The notes below the pieces were generated by a model, which was given only the letters and a program-made list of their open reading frames with translations, had not been told where the DNA came from and did not search any database. This document shows, in pieces, positions 22,326 through 37,300 of a stretch of 64,000 nucleotides of DNA. Every line of letters begins with the position of its first letter. Positions within the stretch are counted from its first letter, which is position 1. The stretch is from Carposina sasakii (Eukaryota > Arthropoda > Insecta > Lepidoptera > Carposinidae): NCBI GenBank assembly GCA_014607495.2, contig CP053166.1, positions 11,302,455 through 11,366,454 on the forward strand, read 5' to 3'. The translations under genes were made by a program, and so were the position numbers.

Positions 22326-25300
22326 TTTTTGTTATGCACCTCCACAATTTTATTAGCATGCAATGAACTCCATGTTGGGGTTTTAGGGTTCCGTAGCCAA
22401 ATGGCAAAAATGGAACCCTTATGACTGTTTATCTGTCCATATGTCACAGCCAGTTTTTACAGAAACTATGAGAACTACTGTTAAAACTTGGTAAATAGAT
22501 GTATTATGTGAACCGCATAAGGATTTTCACACAAAAATAGAAGAATACCCATACTTAGAACTGAAACTCAAAATACATTTAATTTCATAAACATAAACCT
22601 TTTGCATAAACTGTGAACCATTATTTTCTAACAATATATGTATGATTTAAAAAAAAAAACACTATTATTAAAACATCAATCAAAGTTACAACAAACTACA
22701 AGAACTTTTATATTATGTTACTTGCTGTTATGAAACCCTTCATGGGCGAGTCGGGACTCCAACTTGGCCCCTTTTTTTGTCTTGTATTCACAACTAAAGT
22801 ACATAGTAAAATAAGTGGAAGTAGTAAAGCGGCTTTGTGATTAGTTAATTTGTTATTATTGTATTATGTTATACATATGTACATACCTGATTTCTTCAGG
22901 CCACCATATAAAAATAAACGCTTTTGCATCGACACCACTCATTGCAGTTACGTTTTGTTCAGCAACACTCTGTAAAACAGTAACAATTGTGGAAAAAATC
23001 TGGGGGCTAATTTCCGAAAAGTCTTGAGTTGGAACGAACGTCGGAACCGTTGTAGACGCTCAGAACAAAGCAATAATTACTTTATGGTGACGTAATTAGA
23101 CACATTTCAGCACGAGACAGATATTTTTTTTATTCTGTCCGACCGATGCATGCTAAAATATACCCTATTACTCAAGCTTACTAAAATATACCTTATTTTT
23201 TGTTTAATCATTGTTTTTTTTTTCAGACAAAGCCTAATGAGGGAGTTAAATTTAAATTTACAATAAAAAATAACACAAACAATGATAAGATGCAGGTATT
23301 GTTTGCTAATATGATGCATAAGGCATTGGGTTTTCAAATCACCAATCAGATTGGTACAAATCACATGCCAAAGAGCTTAGAACCAAGTAAGTGAACCATT
23401 GGTTGAATATGGTCTGTCAAATGCCTAATGTGGTTTTGAGTTTTTGACATAAAGCAAAATTTACTGTCAGTTTTCGATTTTGTCTTTAGGGGATCAAAAT
23501 CATTATTACTTTCATGTTAGCGTCAAGCATGTTAGTGACCCTGTGTCTATAACCTGAAAATCCATGTTATGTTTGACAGGCTGTAACAACTATATAAAAA
23601 AATGACATGTTAACAAACAAGTATGTATACTTTCATGTGAAATAAATGATTTGATTTCTTGATAATATAAAATACTGTACTTGGCCTAAGAATTAATATT
23701 ATGTTAGTTCTTGTTTCTGCTCACAACTGCAGTTGCCTGTGATCCTAATCATGAGTTGTCAATGTAGGGTCCGGTGGTAGGCCTACACCAGTAGTAAATA
23801 TCTCTTTGCTCTCATCCTCTTAGTTCTTAACAAATTTCACTTTTTTTCAGAGCAAAAGCTAAAGAAGGATGTATTCATTGATTTTAAATCATCGGAAATA
23901 GGACAATATGAGATGCCAATGCTGTTCAAAATACGCAATGAGACGAAAAACGAAACTATCGTGGTAATAAGGGAGATTGTAAGTACAAAACATTTTTTTG
24001 CTTTATATAAGCTTTAAACATATTATTATTACTATAGGGATTCAACTAATATCTTAGCACCCAAAGTTAATTACATTAATAAGAGATTTAGCTACTCATG
24101 TTGATATATCTCATATAGCTATTCGGGATGAAGAATAACATTGCCAATATGTAATTTAGAAAAGACATGGTAAAATTCGTCATCCGAGTAATTGACCCGG
24201 TGGCTTAGTGGTAACAGCGGCTGGCACGGTTTGCAGCGGTCGTGGGTTCGATTCCCACTCGGGTGAAGAATTTTTTCCATTTTCATTATTAATATTTTTT
24301 TCTACTCATGTTGAAATAAAAAAAGACCTATTCATTTATGTATCGTCTAGACGGGTAGGTACTTATATTGACGATATCCAGGTATGTATCGTTTATACAT
24401 ATATGGTCATACTAAGTGCCTATTATAAGTAATATTATACCGAAGTCACGTAGGTGAGGTCTAATATCATTATTCTCAGAAAAGGTAATACTATACAGGT
24501 GCGCAGCTGACTACATATCGGCCGATTAAAATTGTCATACGACATTCAATAAATAACCATGCTTCCATGAACGTAAAAAGAGCGTAATGCTGTCAATGCA
24601 CAGATTGAAGCACCGTAATGGCGGCGCGTTGCGCATGTATGCGTATTTTCTAGTAGGCGCCGAGCTGATTATGATTTGTATGTGTGGGTGGATAACGCGT
24701 CAATACACATCCCTACTCCATGGAATATCGTCAGCGAGCTTCCTATGAATTATTCACTCTGTATTGACAACACTGTCCGTTATTCTTTGTACGTTCATGC
24801 ATGCTTCTTATACTGATGTATGGATTCTGATGTTATTTGATTTAATATCCACCCCAAATGTACATACATACACACGGCTGTGTTCCCGGAGTGGCGTATT
24901 GTAAAAGAAATCCCACAGCCACATTTAGCTGAGTGAGGACGGATGTAAATGATCAGTGCTATTGATAATGAGAAGTTGCTACCTTATCGCGTGAGAGAAT
25001 GCCTCTGAGTTCCTTAGGCTCGATTACACCGCCGCGGAATGGAACGGAAGCGAATTTTTGCAATCGAAATCGTACATAGCATAATGAACTTTATATCATC
25101 AGCGTCAATTTCCAAATTCCGTTACGTCAAATCATCGGAGAGTTCTCGAGAATGCGCGAGGATTCCGCGGAAGACGCGCGACTTTTTTTAGGCTCGTAGT
25201 TAGTTTGTTTAATTAACATAAAGTTCATTATGCGATGTACAAAAACTTCCATTCCGTTTCATTCCGCACGGAAAAGATGCAGCTGATATATTCTAGTGAA

Positions 25301-28300
25301 ACCCCGCACAGGGTTGCAGGATATAATATGTATGATAGACTATACCGCAAGGTGATTAGATCAATGCACAGCTAATTTCTATTGCACAGCTTAAGTGTCT
25401 TAATCTCAGAATCTTGAAACATGAAGGGTGTGTACAAGAGTGTTTATGTAACGTAGGTATCCGCTAATAGAATATGTAGGTATATTGTAGGTAAAGAGAT
25501 TATTTTTGCCTGAAAATATTAGCTAGTTGCTTGTTTATCTGTTATCTACACGAAATCCGCTAGGTACCTAATTTGCTTTCTCAGGGAATTCCCCGAATAA
25601 TGTGTAATTTTCCACCGTGCAAACGTGCAATATTCTCAGAATATTAGAGTCGTATTTCTAATAACTGGATTATATTAAAATGTATAATTGTTAAGGCAAG
25701 ACCTTTCCAAATATATGGAATAACTTTCCTAAAATAAGTAGTAGGTACATAAATTATTATCTTTCATCGATCGTAACAATTATTCGGCAGTTTAGTTGTA
25801 TGAACTCATTTAAAATCCCTGTAATTGTCTTCGCAGTGAAATAACCAAATTAAATGTTAATCAAGTTAGTTCAACGTAGATTCGTGCCAGTTTGACTGCG
25901 GGTTTCAAATAACGGGAGAGCAATTTAAACTAAATGACAACGTATTGACATTAACCGTGGCTAAACATGTCCTAATTTTTATCAGATATGCCATACATTT
26001 TGATGTCAAATATCATATTTAAATCTAACTTTAGGCGCTCTTTTGTAATAATAACACCGTTACCCTTCAAGGGCACGTGTTTGGTTCGGCTGTGTCTAAA
26101 AACGTTCATTTGATAGTGTTTTAGACATTTTCAACGTCTCGCTTTTGACTTTGAACGGGCTTGTTACGAATCTAAGAAATACCAAATACTACTGTAAATA
26201 CAATATTCCTAAAAAAAACTCATAATAAGTTTCATACCGTCCTTTGTTATAGTTTTGTTCATTAATTTCGTGTATGTAAAAAATATTTATCGGCCAGTTT
26301 AAAAGTTGATAAAAACGTTATACATACATACATATAATCACGCCTTTATCCCTTACGGGGTAGGCAGAGCACCAAGGGCCGATAGAGCCACATGGTGCCA
26401 CTTCTGACCAATTTTGAGGGTATAGTTGAGATCTCCAAGTTCGGTTAGTAGTGACGGGTGGTCAGCCCATCGCCTACAAAACACCAAGACCCTCATGTCC
26501 CTCTACTGACTTTTACAGTATGCCCGGGAAGAGAAGCAGCTGTAGTATTATACTTTTTTTTTTCACTCCCATAGCAACATAGATGACATTTATAAAATTA
26601 TATATAAAATTTTATACTCGTAGTTACTTAAGTGACTTATTTTTCTCTTATCTTCTCTCGTACTTACATTACATACCTTACCTACTTCACATAGGCTAAC
26701 AATGGCTTTTTGTTGTCTTAACTATAAATAACGTTATCTTACGTTACACGAGATAAAAAGAACAAATAGTAAGCTTTTAACCTGTAAGCATGTGACCACA
26801 TGGTGCCAATTCTGACCAATTTTGAATAACTTGAAATTATACCGTAATTTCAAGTTATTCAAAATTGGTCAGAATTGGCACCATGTGGTCCTATAGGCCC
26901 TTGGTGCTCTGCCTATCCCGTAAGGGATAAAGGCGTGATTACATGTATGTATTCAAAATTCAAGTCTTAAATCTATAGTTAAGTTAAAAGAGAATTACAT
27001 CACATACGACGGCTCTTTCTGCTTATGTCAAAAAATCAAGAAGCATTGTGCCCTTATTTCTCTATTTTCGAATTGATCCTGTGCTGAGTGAACCCCGCTT
27101 CACTAGAATACATCAGCTGCAGCTTTTTGCATGTACGTCGGAGCTGGCTAAGGAATTCGGGGGCATTCTCTCAGGCGATGAACTAACAACTTGTCACTGA
27201 TGTTGACGACCGATTAGTGTAGTTGGTAATGATTCTGCCTGCCGCGCCGTAGGCCCTGGGTTCGAATCCCGGTAGGTGCAAACATTGATAAAAATATAAA
27301 TAAAGATATATTAAATGATTAATATCGATGTTTGTTTCCGAGTCATGGTTGTTATACTGTTGCTTAGTACCCACGACACAAGACCTTAAGGATCTTAGTG
27401 TGGGACTAGGTTAATGTGTTGTGAAATGTGTGAATATTTTTATTATATATTATATTTATGGCTGCAGTTCTGGTACATTTTGGGAACGCAAGCCATAGCC
27501 GTGTGTAGTTACGAGTATATTGTAGATAGTGGACTCCCCTGACTCCGTCCGCGTGGACTACAGAAAAAACAAAATGTCGAAATTATCCGAGTTAAAAAAC
27601 CCTTTCCCGGGATAAAAAGTATCCTATATGTTAAGTGGGACCTGTCACAATATATTCCTGAAAACTACATCGAAATTCGGCCAGCGGTTTCTGAGATTAG
27701 CGTGCACAAACATCGATCCAATACAATTTTATTATTATATTTTTATTTTTATTATATGTATAGATGTTATGTTATAAGTATAGAAGATAGATAGAATAGA
27801 TACGCATTTGCTGTAGGTAGGCCTTAATGTAAGCAAAGTCAGGATAAACAAGGTGTGACATATATTTCTTTGTGCAGGCCGTTGTGGTTGAAGAGAAGGA
27901 GACCAAGTATGTGAAAGTGGCGAGTCCGTACACCAAGGGCGAAGTGAAGGCGTCGCTGCTGGTCAAGAAAGTGACCAAGAAGAAGTAAGGCTTTTCAAAT
28001 CTTTACATCTATTTACTTATATTTTCCATATACATTTCATCATCATCATTATCAGCCATGAGAAGTCCACTGCTGGACATAGGCCTTCCCCAACAACCTT
28101 CACTCTGAGCAGTCGAAAGCAGCAGCAGATAGGCTCCGAAACTACTGGACCGATTTCAAAAATTCTTTCACTGTTATAATCCTCATTGGACGTGGATGAA
28201 CATAGGCTATAAGAATTTCCCGATATTCCCACGGGAAGGCGACCAACGGGAATTCTATATTCCTTACGAAAACCACTACATATGAAGCTGAAATCGGGCA

Positions 28301-31300
28301 TATATGTTCATTGCAAGGAAGCTGAACGGGAATTCAAATTCCTGAAATTCGGGAAGGGGAAGACCAACGGGACACGAAAACCGTTGTAACGAAGGGGATA
28401 TGTACCGAAGCGAGGGCGGGCCACTAGTTTATTTATATAACTTCTGCTGACCCTCGAATCATTCATGACTGCAAATTGCAATCACAGAGAACTAACAGTC
28501 GAGATGTGTATCGATGGCATATTAAATAACACGTCATATAACAAAACTGTTAGACATTCTGAGTAGTACCTATAAATTCTGGGGAAAATAATATGGCTTC
28601 TAATACTTTCTCTACCTCATTTATTAGGTTAGATTATGTTAGAACTGTTAAAATAGAGCGAGCGATGCAAGTGTGTCTCGGAATCGACTGGCGAAGGCTA
28701 GAAGACTTTTTCTTTCATATTATTTAAAGTGCCTAGCGGTTTTGTAATACAACATGTCATACAGAGTGGGCTTTAAAAAAAACTTTAAACTAGGTATATT
28801 TTGCTGCCAGAAGTCATTAACGAGCATATTTTACACGCTGTTTATTAGTAGCACCGAGTATGTTTACAATGATAACAACTGAAATGTACTTTACAGGAAC
28901 TCAGAGCCCGATAACTTCCGTATACCACCGAATTACAAGGGCATATTTGGGGCAGCCCTAAACGTTAAGGAGGACGATCCGCCGGAAACTAAGTTGCTTG
29001 CAGAAGATCTCAAGTAAGTTACTGGAAGAAAAAGCATGATATGTGCTATTTATAAAAATATCATATTTATTTTTAAAAAAAATTAGTTAGTTTTTTCACT
29101 AGTCTCAGAACATTCAGAGGGCGTAGTGCGAGTTTTCACTTCGAACTCGTTCGCGTTAACGTAAAACAGCCAACTAGGGAATGCATAACCGGGATACCAG
29201 GATCCCGCACTATTTTTGCGGGACCAGTCTCGCACATAATCGTGCGGGATACCACGGGATTAGCGGGACTGCGCAACGATAAACGCCATGTATTGTTCGG
29301 CACGCGGAAGCGCGCGAACTGATTCGGCTCGAGAAAGATTTTATTTTATTTATTCAACGAAAATCCACAGCTATTCTTACAGATTATACATTAAAAATAA
29401 ACATAAAAAAATAAGGCCAAGCCGGATGGGGACGGGATATGGCGCGGGAGCGGTGGCTTTCTTTCGCGCAGCGTTTGTTCACGTATTTCTTGTCAGTCAG
29501 TTATAATTTGTAACTAGGATACAGGATTTCTCTTTTCTCAATGACTTTTAGAAACATGCGGGATTCCGCAAATAGCAGGATCCCGCGGGACTTAGACCTC
29601 TCAGTCCCGCAAATACCTGGATTAAAATTTTGTTGCGGCATTGCATTCCCTACAGCCAACCAATCACATTATGGCATGATGACGTGATGTAATAAAAGTG
29701 GGAACAACGGCACGATGTGATTGGTTGAATAGTTTACGTTTGCGCAATCGAGTTCAAAGTGAAAACTCGCACTAAGCCTTCAGGTGCAGGGAAGAGGGCA
29801 TGCGAGGAAAAAGGGGGGAGGAGTGCGTCTTACATCTTAGCCACAATGATCTCCGGCACTTTTTTCAGTCAGTCTTCATTAAAACATTCTGCAAGAATAT
29901 TATACAGGATTAGGGCAATCGATTGAAGCCGGCATGAAAGACGACCTATTGGCCATAGGTCCTGGGATCGACTCCCGGTAGCTGCAGCAAATAGTGATGA
30001 AGTCGGAGGTTATCTAATGTAATAGGGTCGTTACAGTTTTTTTATTTGTATTTATATCGAAAGATCATAACATAAAAGAAATTTGCGAAAGAAAAACTTC
30101 GCTAGCGTGAAAATTTTCCGGGATATAAAAATATAAAAATCACAATTTTAGACTTGCCAAAAACGCTACATACAAACAGCTACCACGATTGTCCACGATA
30201 TGACGTCACTCTTTCAGAACTTGTATGCGCGTAAAAGAATTTTAGTTCTACAGCTATATTAAATGTTGCGTTTATAAATATGGTCACAAAACAGGAGTTG
30301 CTGTAAATGATGCAGGTGGACATATGATGTTGTAATTTTCAATTAATATCACATTTGAAATATGAACTTGCCCACTTAACTTTGAAGGCTACTACCTCAT
30401 TTAAACACTTAATGAAATTGAAATTTTACAAATAGGTATGATTTTGATGATTTATTCTGATTTCTTCTATGCTGCTCTGGGAGTAAAAAAAAACATATAT
30501 AATACTACAGCCGCTTCTCTTCCCGGGCATACTGTACAAGTCAGTAGAGGGACAAGAGGGTCTTGGGTGTTTTGTAGGCGATGGGCAGACCACCTGTTAC
30601 TACTAACCGAACTTTTACATCTCAACTATACCCTCAAAATTGCTCTGCCTACCCCGTAAGGGATAAAGGCGTGATTAGATGTATGTATTCTGATAAGTAT
30701 AAAATATTAAAATGTCATTAAAATTCAACCATAGTCAACTACCCTATTAATATTACTGCTGTTTAGTACCCATGACAGAAGATCATTATCCTACTAGGTT
30801 TATGAACTAAGTTTTTTTTTTAATTTGTTGAATTTACATATTATGTTTATTACAGGAACCTATTTAATAGGGGTGTTACAGAAGAAAACTATGTGCGATA
30901 TTTTCATAGTCTACTGTGGTATGAAGAGACCATAGCAAGGTTAAATTTAAAGGTAGGTATTATATTGACAACGACTCCTGTTTGCTGTTCCTTTATTTAT
31001 ACGGTGTCAGCTTTCCTAGTAGAACTAGTAGAATTGAACATGTAGTATATCACTCCGACTAAGGATATATATCCTTTTAACATATCCAACTCCACGTGCA
31101 TATCCGGGAACGAAGAGATCAAGTGAAGCGAAATATGACTGGGATTGGTTTGGTTAGGTTGTTGTAGGTGTCCTTTTAACAGATCCAACTCCGCGTACAT
31201 ATCCGGGAATGAAGAGATTAAGCGAACCGAGATATGATTGGAATGATCTATCCAAATAATAATTAGAATATTTGATAGGCGTATTTAAAAATCACTAAAT

Positions 31301-34300
31301 ACGTACACTAAAACTATTGTCCTAAAAAAATCCAAATCCAAACAGCTTTTATTTACATTAAAAACAAAATACTTAAGATGAAATATAAAACGGAATGAAT
31401 AGAAATTTTGAAAATTATAATTACGAAAACAAATATTTATACTAAACGGCTTGCCTGTCGCTCGTGAGTATTCGTATATACTCGTGTAATGTCGTTACAT
31501 TCGCGCTCATGCGTCTACTGCGATAGTACAGCGCGTTCCGGCGCGTTCGCATTCCGTCTCGCTCACTTATTCTTATCTTCGGCATTATTCGGTAGGTCGA
31601 AGTGGGTCGGATATAGGATATGGTAACTTTCTTTAAAGTGAAGGAGTTGATTCATATCCACCTCTGGATATATATCCGAGGATATAGTTGTGTCCGGAGT
31701 TACCCATGTCTATTTCCTAGTACCTAGTTGAAGAGTTATTATTGTATGCACGAAACGCGACGGTAGAACCCCTTACGCCCAAAGCACACCTCTATTGTTT
31801 TTGCTAGTGAGTGACGATTGTACTGTCCAATCTAACCGTCATGTCAATCTATCCCCACACACTGTCAGTTGTAACTGATCCAATCGATTGGATCATGCCG
31901 ATTGGACGATAGGATGAATGGTGTATGGCCATAATGTGTTCAGTTTTTCCCAATACCCTTAAGGATAATAGCTAGTGTGTGTATTTATATAATTTTTATT
32001 AATGCAGAATTACAACATGTCCGGCATTCCGCTGCTTCATCTAAAGGGGAAGCAAAAATACTCCATGGTTGTGCCAGGTTTGGCTGAGAAGCGGCCATCT
32101 TTGATGCTCGGTGAGTACCACAGATATCGCATTCAATATCTAGTATCTTCACAGATCTTCATGTCTGATATCTTCACAGATATCAGATAAGATAGAATCG
32201 GATAGTTTGTCGAGGAACTGCGGTCTAAAATAGCCCATCGAACTAAGTGAGTAAGTATTACTATGATTATCTGATGTCTAATCCAATGTAAGATTCTTTT
32301 GTTAATATGTTACTTAGTTTTGACTGTGTCGCTGGGAGCTTTCTTGCTATGTCTTCTTGCAAGCAATGACAATTGACTGAAATAGTGTAACAGTAATAGT
32401 AGAATCATGCGGTGTGTCAGACCTAATGTTGGTTTTGCCATAAAGGAGAACCGCGCTTTGTTGATTGATTATCTACTTAGACACTTTCTAGACATTTCAC
32501 CGCTATGTTACGGTCCACTATATTATAGCACACTATAGAGAACCTATTTCCAAAACTAGACTCGAAATCACATGTTTCTTTTTCAAGATAGTTTGGAGAA
32601 TTCCTAAACAACTCAGGAATGTTCATACAATCTGATGAAAAATGAAAAATAGATTTCGAGTCTACATTTTTTGACTAGGTTCTCTATAGTGTGCTATTTT
32701 CATAGCATTTCGCTTAAGCCTAGCATATATACAGGAAGTAACAAAAGGGGTATACTTTTATTACTTCCTGTATGGTTTCAATATAGGCTACAGGTTACTA
32801 AGGTATAATGAAATTTCCAGGCGATGTATTGTTCGTGAAGCCGCAGCAAGATGACATAATGTTCGAGGCAGAAATCTGTCTCGTTGGAGAGAACACTATT
32901 GATATCCGCGGCTTCCATCCATCGTGAGTATGATACTTATATTTGCTGTAAACAAAAAAATACACAAAATGTTAAGTGATGTCCATTAAAATATATTCCC
33001 AAACTGCATCCTATTCGATTTAGCCGTCTCTGAGATTAGCGTGTAAAAATATATTTCAGTTACAGTTTTATTATTGTAATAGATTTAATGTATAGAAAGA
33101 ATATAGAATAAAGAAAAAAATAGAAGAAGATAGATGTACTAGATTTGTAAATCAATTTTGCATGATAACCAATGATCGGATTATTTAGTGCAATTCACGA
33201 TCACACATTACAGTACACGAATCCAAACATTTTATTAGTATTGATACTTGAAACATAATATACTTACATTTTCTTAACAAATATTTTATAAGTAATACAT
33301 TTCATGTGTTTATTCATTTCTAAAGTAAAAATATGCGTTGAAAAAAGAACGTTGATACTAAAAGTACGTTTTTTATTATCTTTAGCTGTTAAAGTAATTG
33401 TAATTCCGCGAAATTGGCATATCCATGTTTAAATTTCGTTGTGAATTGTTATATCGCATAATTGCATTACCTAAGCCGATCACTGATGATTACTCTTGAA
33501 TTCACTCGATGTATAATCCTACTAATATTATAAACGCGAAAGTTTGGAAGTATGGATGAATGGATGTTTGCTACTCTTTTACGTAAAAACGGCTTAAGAG
33601 ATTTAAATTAAATTTGGTAAGTATGGAGTTAGCTGACGTTGTTAATCCAACAACACAACACACACATTTCGACATTTTGTTTTTTCTGCTGTCCACGCGG
33701 ACGAAGTCGCGGGCGTCCGCTAGTGTATAATATGTGTTAGTTTTATTAATAAATGTAAATTTCGTAGCTTCGAGTCGTACTTTTCGTTCGAAGCTCGCTT
33801 CGACGTGCGTTTCTTCACGTCCCGCTTGCCGCTCGAGCGAATGCATCACGCTCTTCATTCCGCCCTGGATCGCGTGCCGCAGCGTTTGTTCCCTGTTGCC
33901 GACGAAACTAGGATCGAACGCGTACTCATACACAAGTAAGTCTTTTGTAGAATAGAATAGGTTTTTACCCGACAGTAGGAGGGTTATGTTTTTTGAGTAT
34001 ATGTTAATATGTATGTATGTATGCCAAATCTTTCGCAATGTGCGTTTCGAAAGAAACCATATTGCGCTGACCCCATATATAATATAACCGAACATCTCAA
34101 CTATACCCTCAAAATTGGTCAGAAGTGAATGAAAGAATGTGGCCCTATCGGCCTTTGCTGTTCTGCCTACCCCGTAAGGGATAAAGGCGTGATTATATGT
34201 ATGTATGTATGTAATGGCAGGAAGATGATGATGTTATTATGTATGTAATATTTCTCTAGAGCCTAAGCGGCTTGTCGCATTTCAGCTTAAGAGGAAACAT

Positions 34301-37300
34301 AAAATTAATCTTAGTCGTGAGAGTGACACTGGGTTTACGCCGTCATAGAGGAATAAGATGTAGACATAGAGTGCTAATGTCATACTAAATGTTTCGATGC
34401 ATCATTAGATTTTTCGGTGCCTCACATACCAGTCCTTGACACTTAGATTGCATTACTACGAGTATACGTTACAATACATTAGTAATGTAGTACATTACTA
34501 TACATTACACTAATAGAATCTAAGTGTCAAGGACTGGAAAGTTAGTATGACATTAGCACTCTATGAAATCTTATTCCTCTATGACGCCGTAAAACAAATG
34601 CCAAATCTTTGGCTATGTAAGTTTCGAAAAGAAACAAATAAATAATGGCATAAGGGCAGGAAGATGATGATGGTCACACAGTAAATGAGCAAAGCTAAAT
34701 AATTTGTAACAATATTACTCATATTTTGTGCAAAATAAATTATTATTGACTGATTAAAAGGCTTTTCTCGTTCTATCATCGTCACCTGGTCGCAGTACTT
34801 CAACCCGCAAGTCAGCGACAACCTGGAGCAGTGCGTGGCGGTGACGGCCATCACGAGCGGCGCCGGCGCAGCGCCCTACCTGCTGCTGGGTCCGCCCGGC
34901 ACCGGCAAGACTGTCACCATCGTGGAAGCCATCCTGCAGGTACGACGCACAGACACGAATTCAATAAAAGTGTTCGTGAGGTGAATGCGTAGAATTCGGA
35001 AACGTTGACGACAAAAAACACCCTGTGTAGGCTATGCGTGTGTTATGACCAGAGGTCGGAATTAGGTAGAGTCATTTATGTACTTGCACTGATTTCATGC
35101 AGCGAAAGAATAAAGTGGATATGCCTCAAATTCCGGTATTAATTTTAAAGAGCAGAAATTTTATGTTAATTATCTTTGTTTTATTTGTCTATCTCTGAGG
35201 GTTTTATTATTATTTATTTGTAATATTGTTGGCCACACGGGATTGTCCATTAGAAATCCTGGGAAAGTCCATATTAATATCAACATTTCGATGCAAGTAT
35301 TATACATAAATGACTACCTAATTCCGACCTCTGGTTATGACAGGTTATTAAAATCCGTTTAGTAGTTTTTGCGTGAAAGAGTGACAAACGTACACACACA
35401 GGCACACAAATACGTATAATAATACACATCCATCCTCAAAAACTTTCTCATTCAAAATATCAGTAAGAAGGATAATCTCTCTCTTTCTCTAGCTGGTGTC
35501 AAAAAACCACAACAACCGCATAATGGTGTGCACGGAATCCAACATGGCGGCCGACCACGTGGGTATGATGCTGCTCAAATACCGCGATTTGATGCACGAA
35601 AACATCGGTTTGTTGCGTGCCAACTCCAGGTTCAGAGACTGGTAAGTACAACCATATGTCTGACATATGACTGGTATGTAAACTGAACTTTTTAGTAGTA
35701 TATGTTAACATGAAAAATAGTCAAATGTCATATCTTACAAGCACGATTGTGCTAATATTTACTTCACTGCTTCTTCTTAATTGCAATTTCCATATTTTAA
35801 AAACATGTGCGATAATAGAGATTGCTTCTGTGTTTACGCACTCACTTGTGCACTATAATACATCTCCTGCGTACCTGGCTAATCTCCGTAGAGATTGGCC
35901 GCCTTGGCCGAAATACGATCGGAGACCTAATATATTATATTTACAGGGGATCTCTGCCTGACGATCTAAGGGACTTTTCAAACGGCTGGAACTACATATC
36001 GCACCATAACGTCCCTATCGCGGAGTTCCAGAGACACAATATTGTGATCACAACGCTCTCGCATGCCGCTAAATATGCCAAGTATGTATACCAGTTTTTA
36101 CTGTTTGCTATGTATTTGTTAAAACCCGACGCAAAAACGGGGCGTTATAAGTGTGTATGGTGTGTGTGTGTATGACGGCTCTCCGAAAATCAAGAACCAA
36201 CGTGTTATTAATTCTCGATTTACTTAAATACTGCCTTTTAATATACAGGGTGCAAGTGACAGCCAGGAAAATATTGATATACCTACATTAACGCCCATGA
36301 TTCTTAGGCAAAGAGCATTTAAATTTTCTCAGGAAAAAAAATCAATCGATATCAAAAATCTAAATTTTCCGACTTACATACCACGCCTTTCTCCCTTACG
36401 GGGTAGGCTGAGCACCAAGGGTCGATAGAACCTTATGGTGCCACTTCTGACCAATTTTGAGGGTTTAGTTGAGATGTGCAAGTTTGGTTAGTAGTGACAG
36501 GTGGTCAGCCCATCGCCTACAAAACACCAAGACCCTCTTGTCCTTCTACTGATTTGTACCCTTACAGTATGCCCAGGAAGAGAAGTAGCTGTAGTATCAT
36601 ATTTTTTTTTTCAGCATAGAAGATTCCCCGACTTTTTTTTCAGTATGCCTTGCCGTCCCGTCACTCACACTCTGTACAATAGATTTTCGAATTGGGTCAA
36701 TCACAATTTTGCAAAAATGCTACATGTGTATTGACAAAACGCGTCTCTCCTCCAGTGAGTTGGAGCGTCACTGACACCAGCGCCACATGACGCACCTATA
36801 AAGTTGCGGTTAGCTAAATATCGTGTAGTTCTTGCAAAAAGGTGACATAGTATGTACCTTCGGTAGAACAACGGCACAAGTGCTTTTTGCAATTTTTTAT
36901 ATTTGTGCCGTTGTTCAGTGTTCAATGTATTAACAAAATCCCACCAGTGAGCTGCGGAGCGTCGCGGGCACATTACGCACCTGTTCACAAGAACAACGTG
37001 AAATCTCATAAAGTAGCATTTATAATTACGTAGTTTATTTATTAAATTAGAAAGTATATACCAACATAATACATAACAGTTCCGTTTAGATACAAGTTGG
37101 ACAGGAGCACACGATAATATTATTTATCACAATTACATAATTTTATATACTAGTGGATACCCGCGAATCCGTCCGCGTGAACTATAGAAAAACAAAATGT
37201 CAAAATTATCCGGGATAAAAAGTAGCCTATGTGTTAAGTGGGACCTGTCACAATATATTCCTGAAAACTGCAACGAAACCGGTTCAGCCGTTTCTGAGAA

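Noticed and set aside
24190..24265. Functional tRNA gene
   Set aside because: A- and B-boxes and the T-arm are good, but the anticodon arm does not form a 5-bp stem with a 7-nt loop.
27203..27284. Functional tRNA gene
   Set aside because: Boxes are present but the arms do not pair and the 3' side continues as an AT-rich SINE body.
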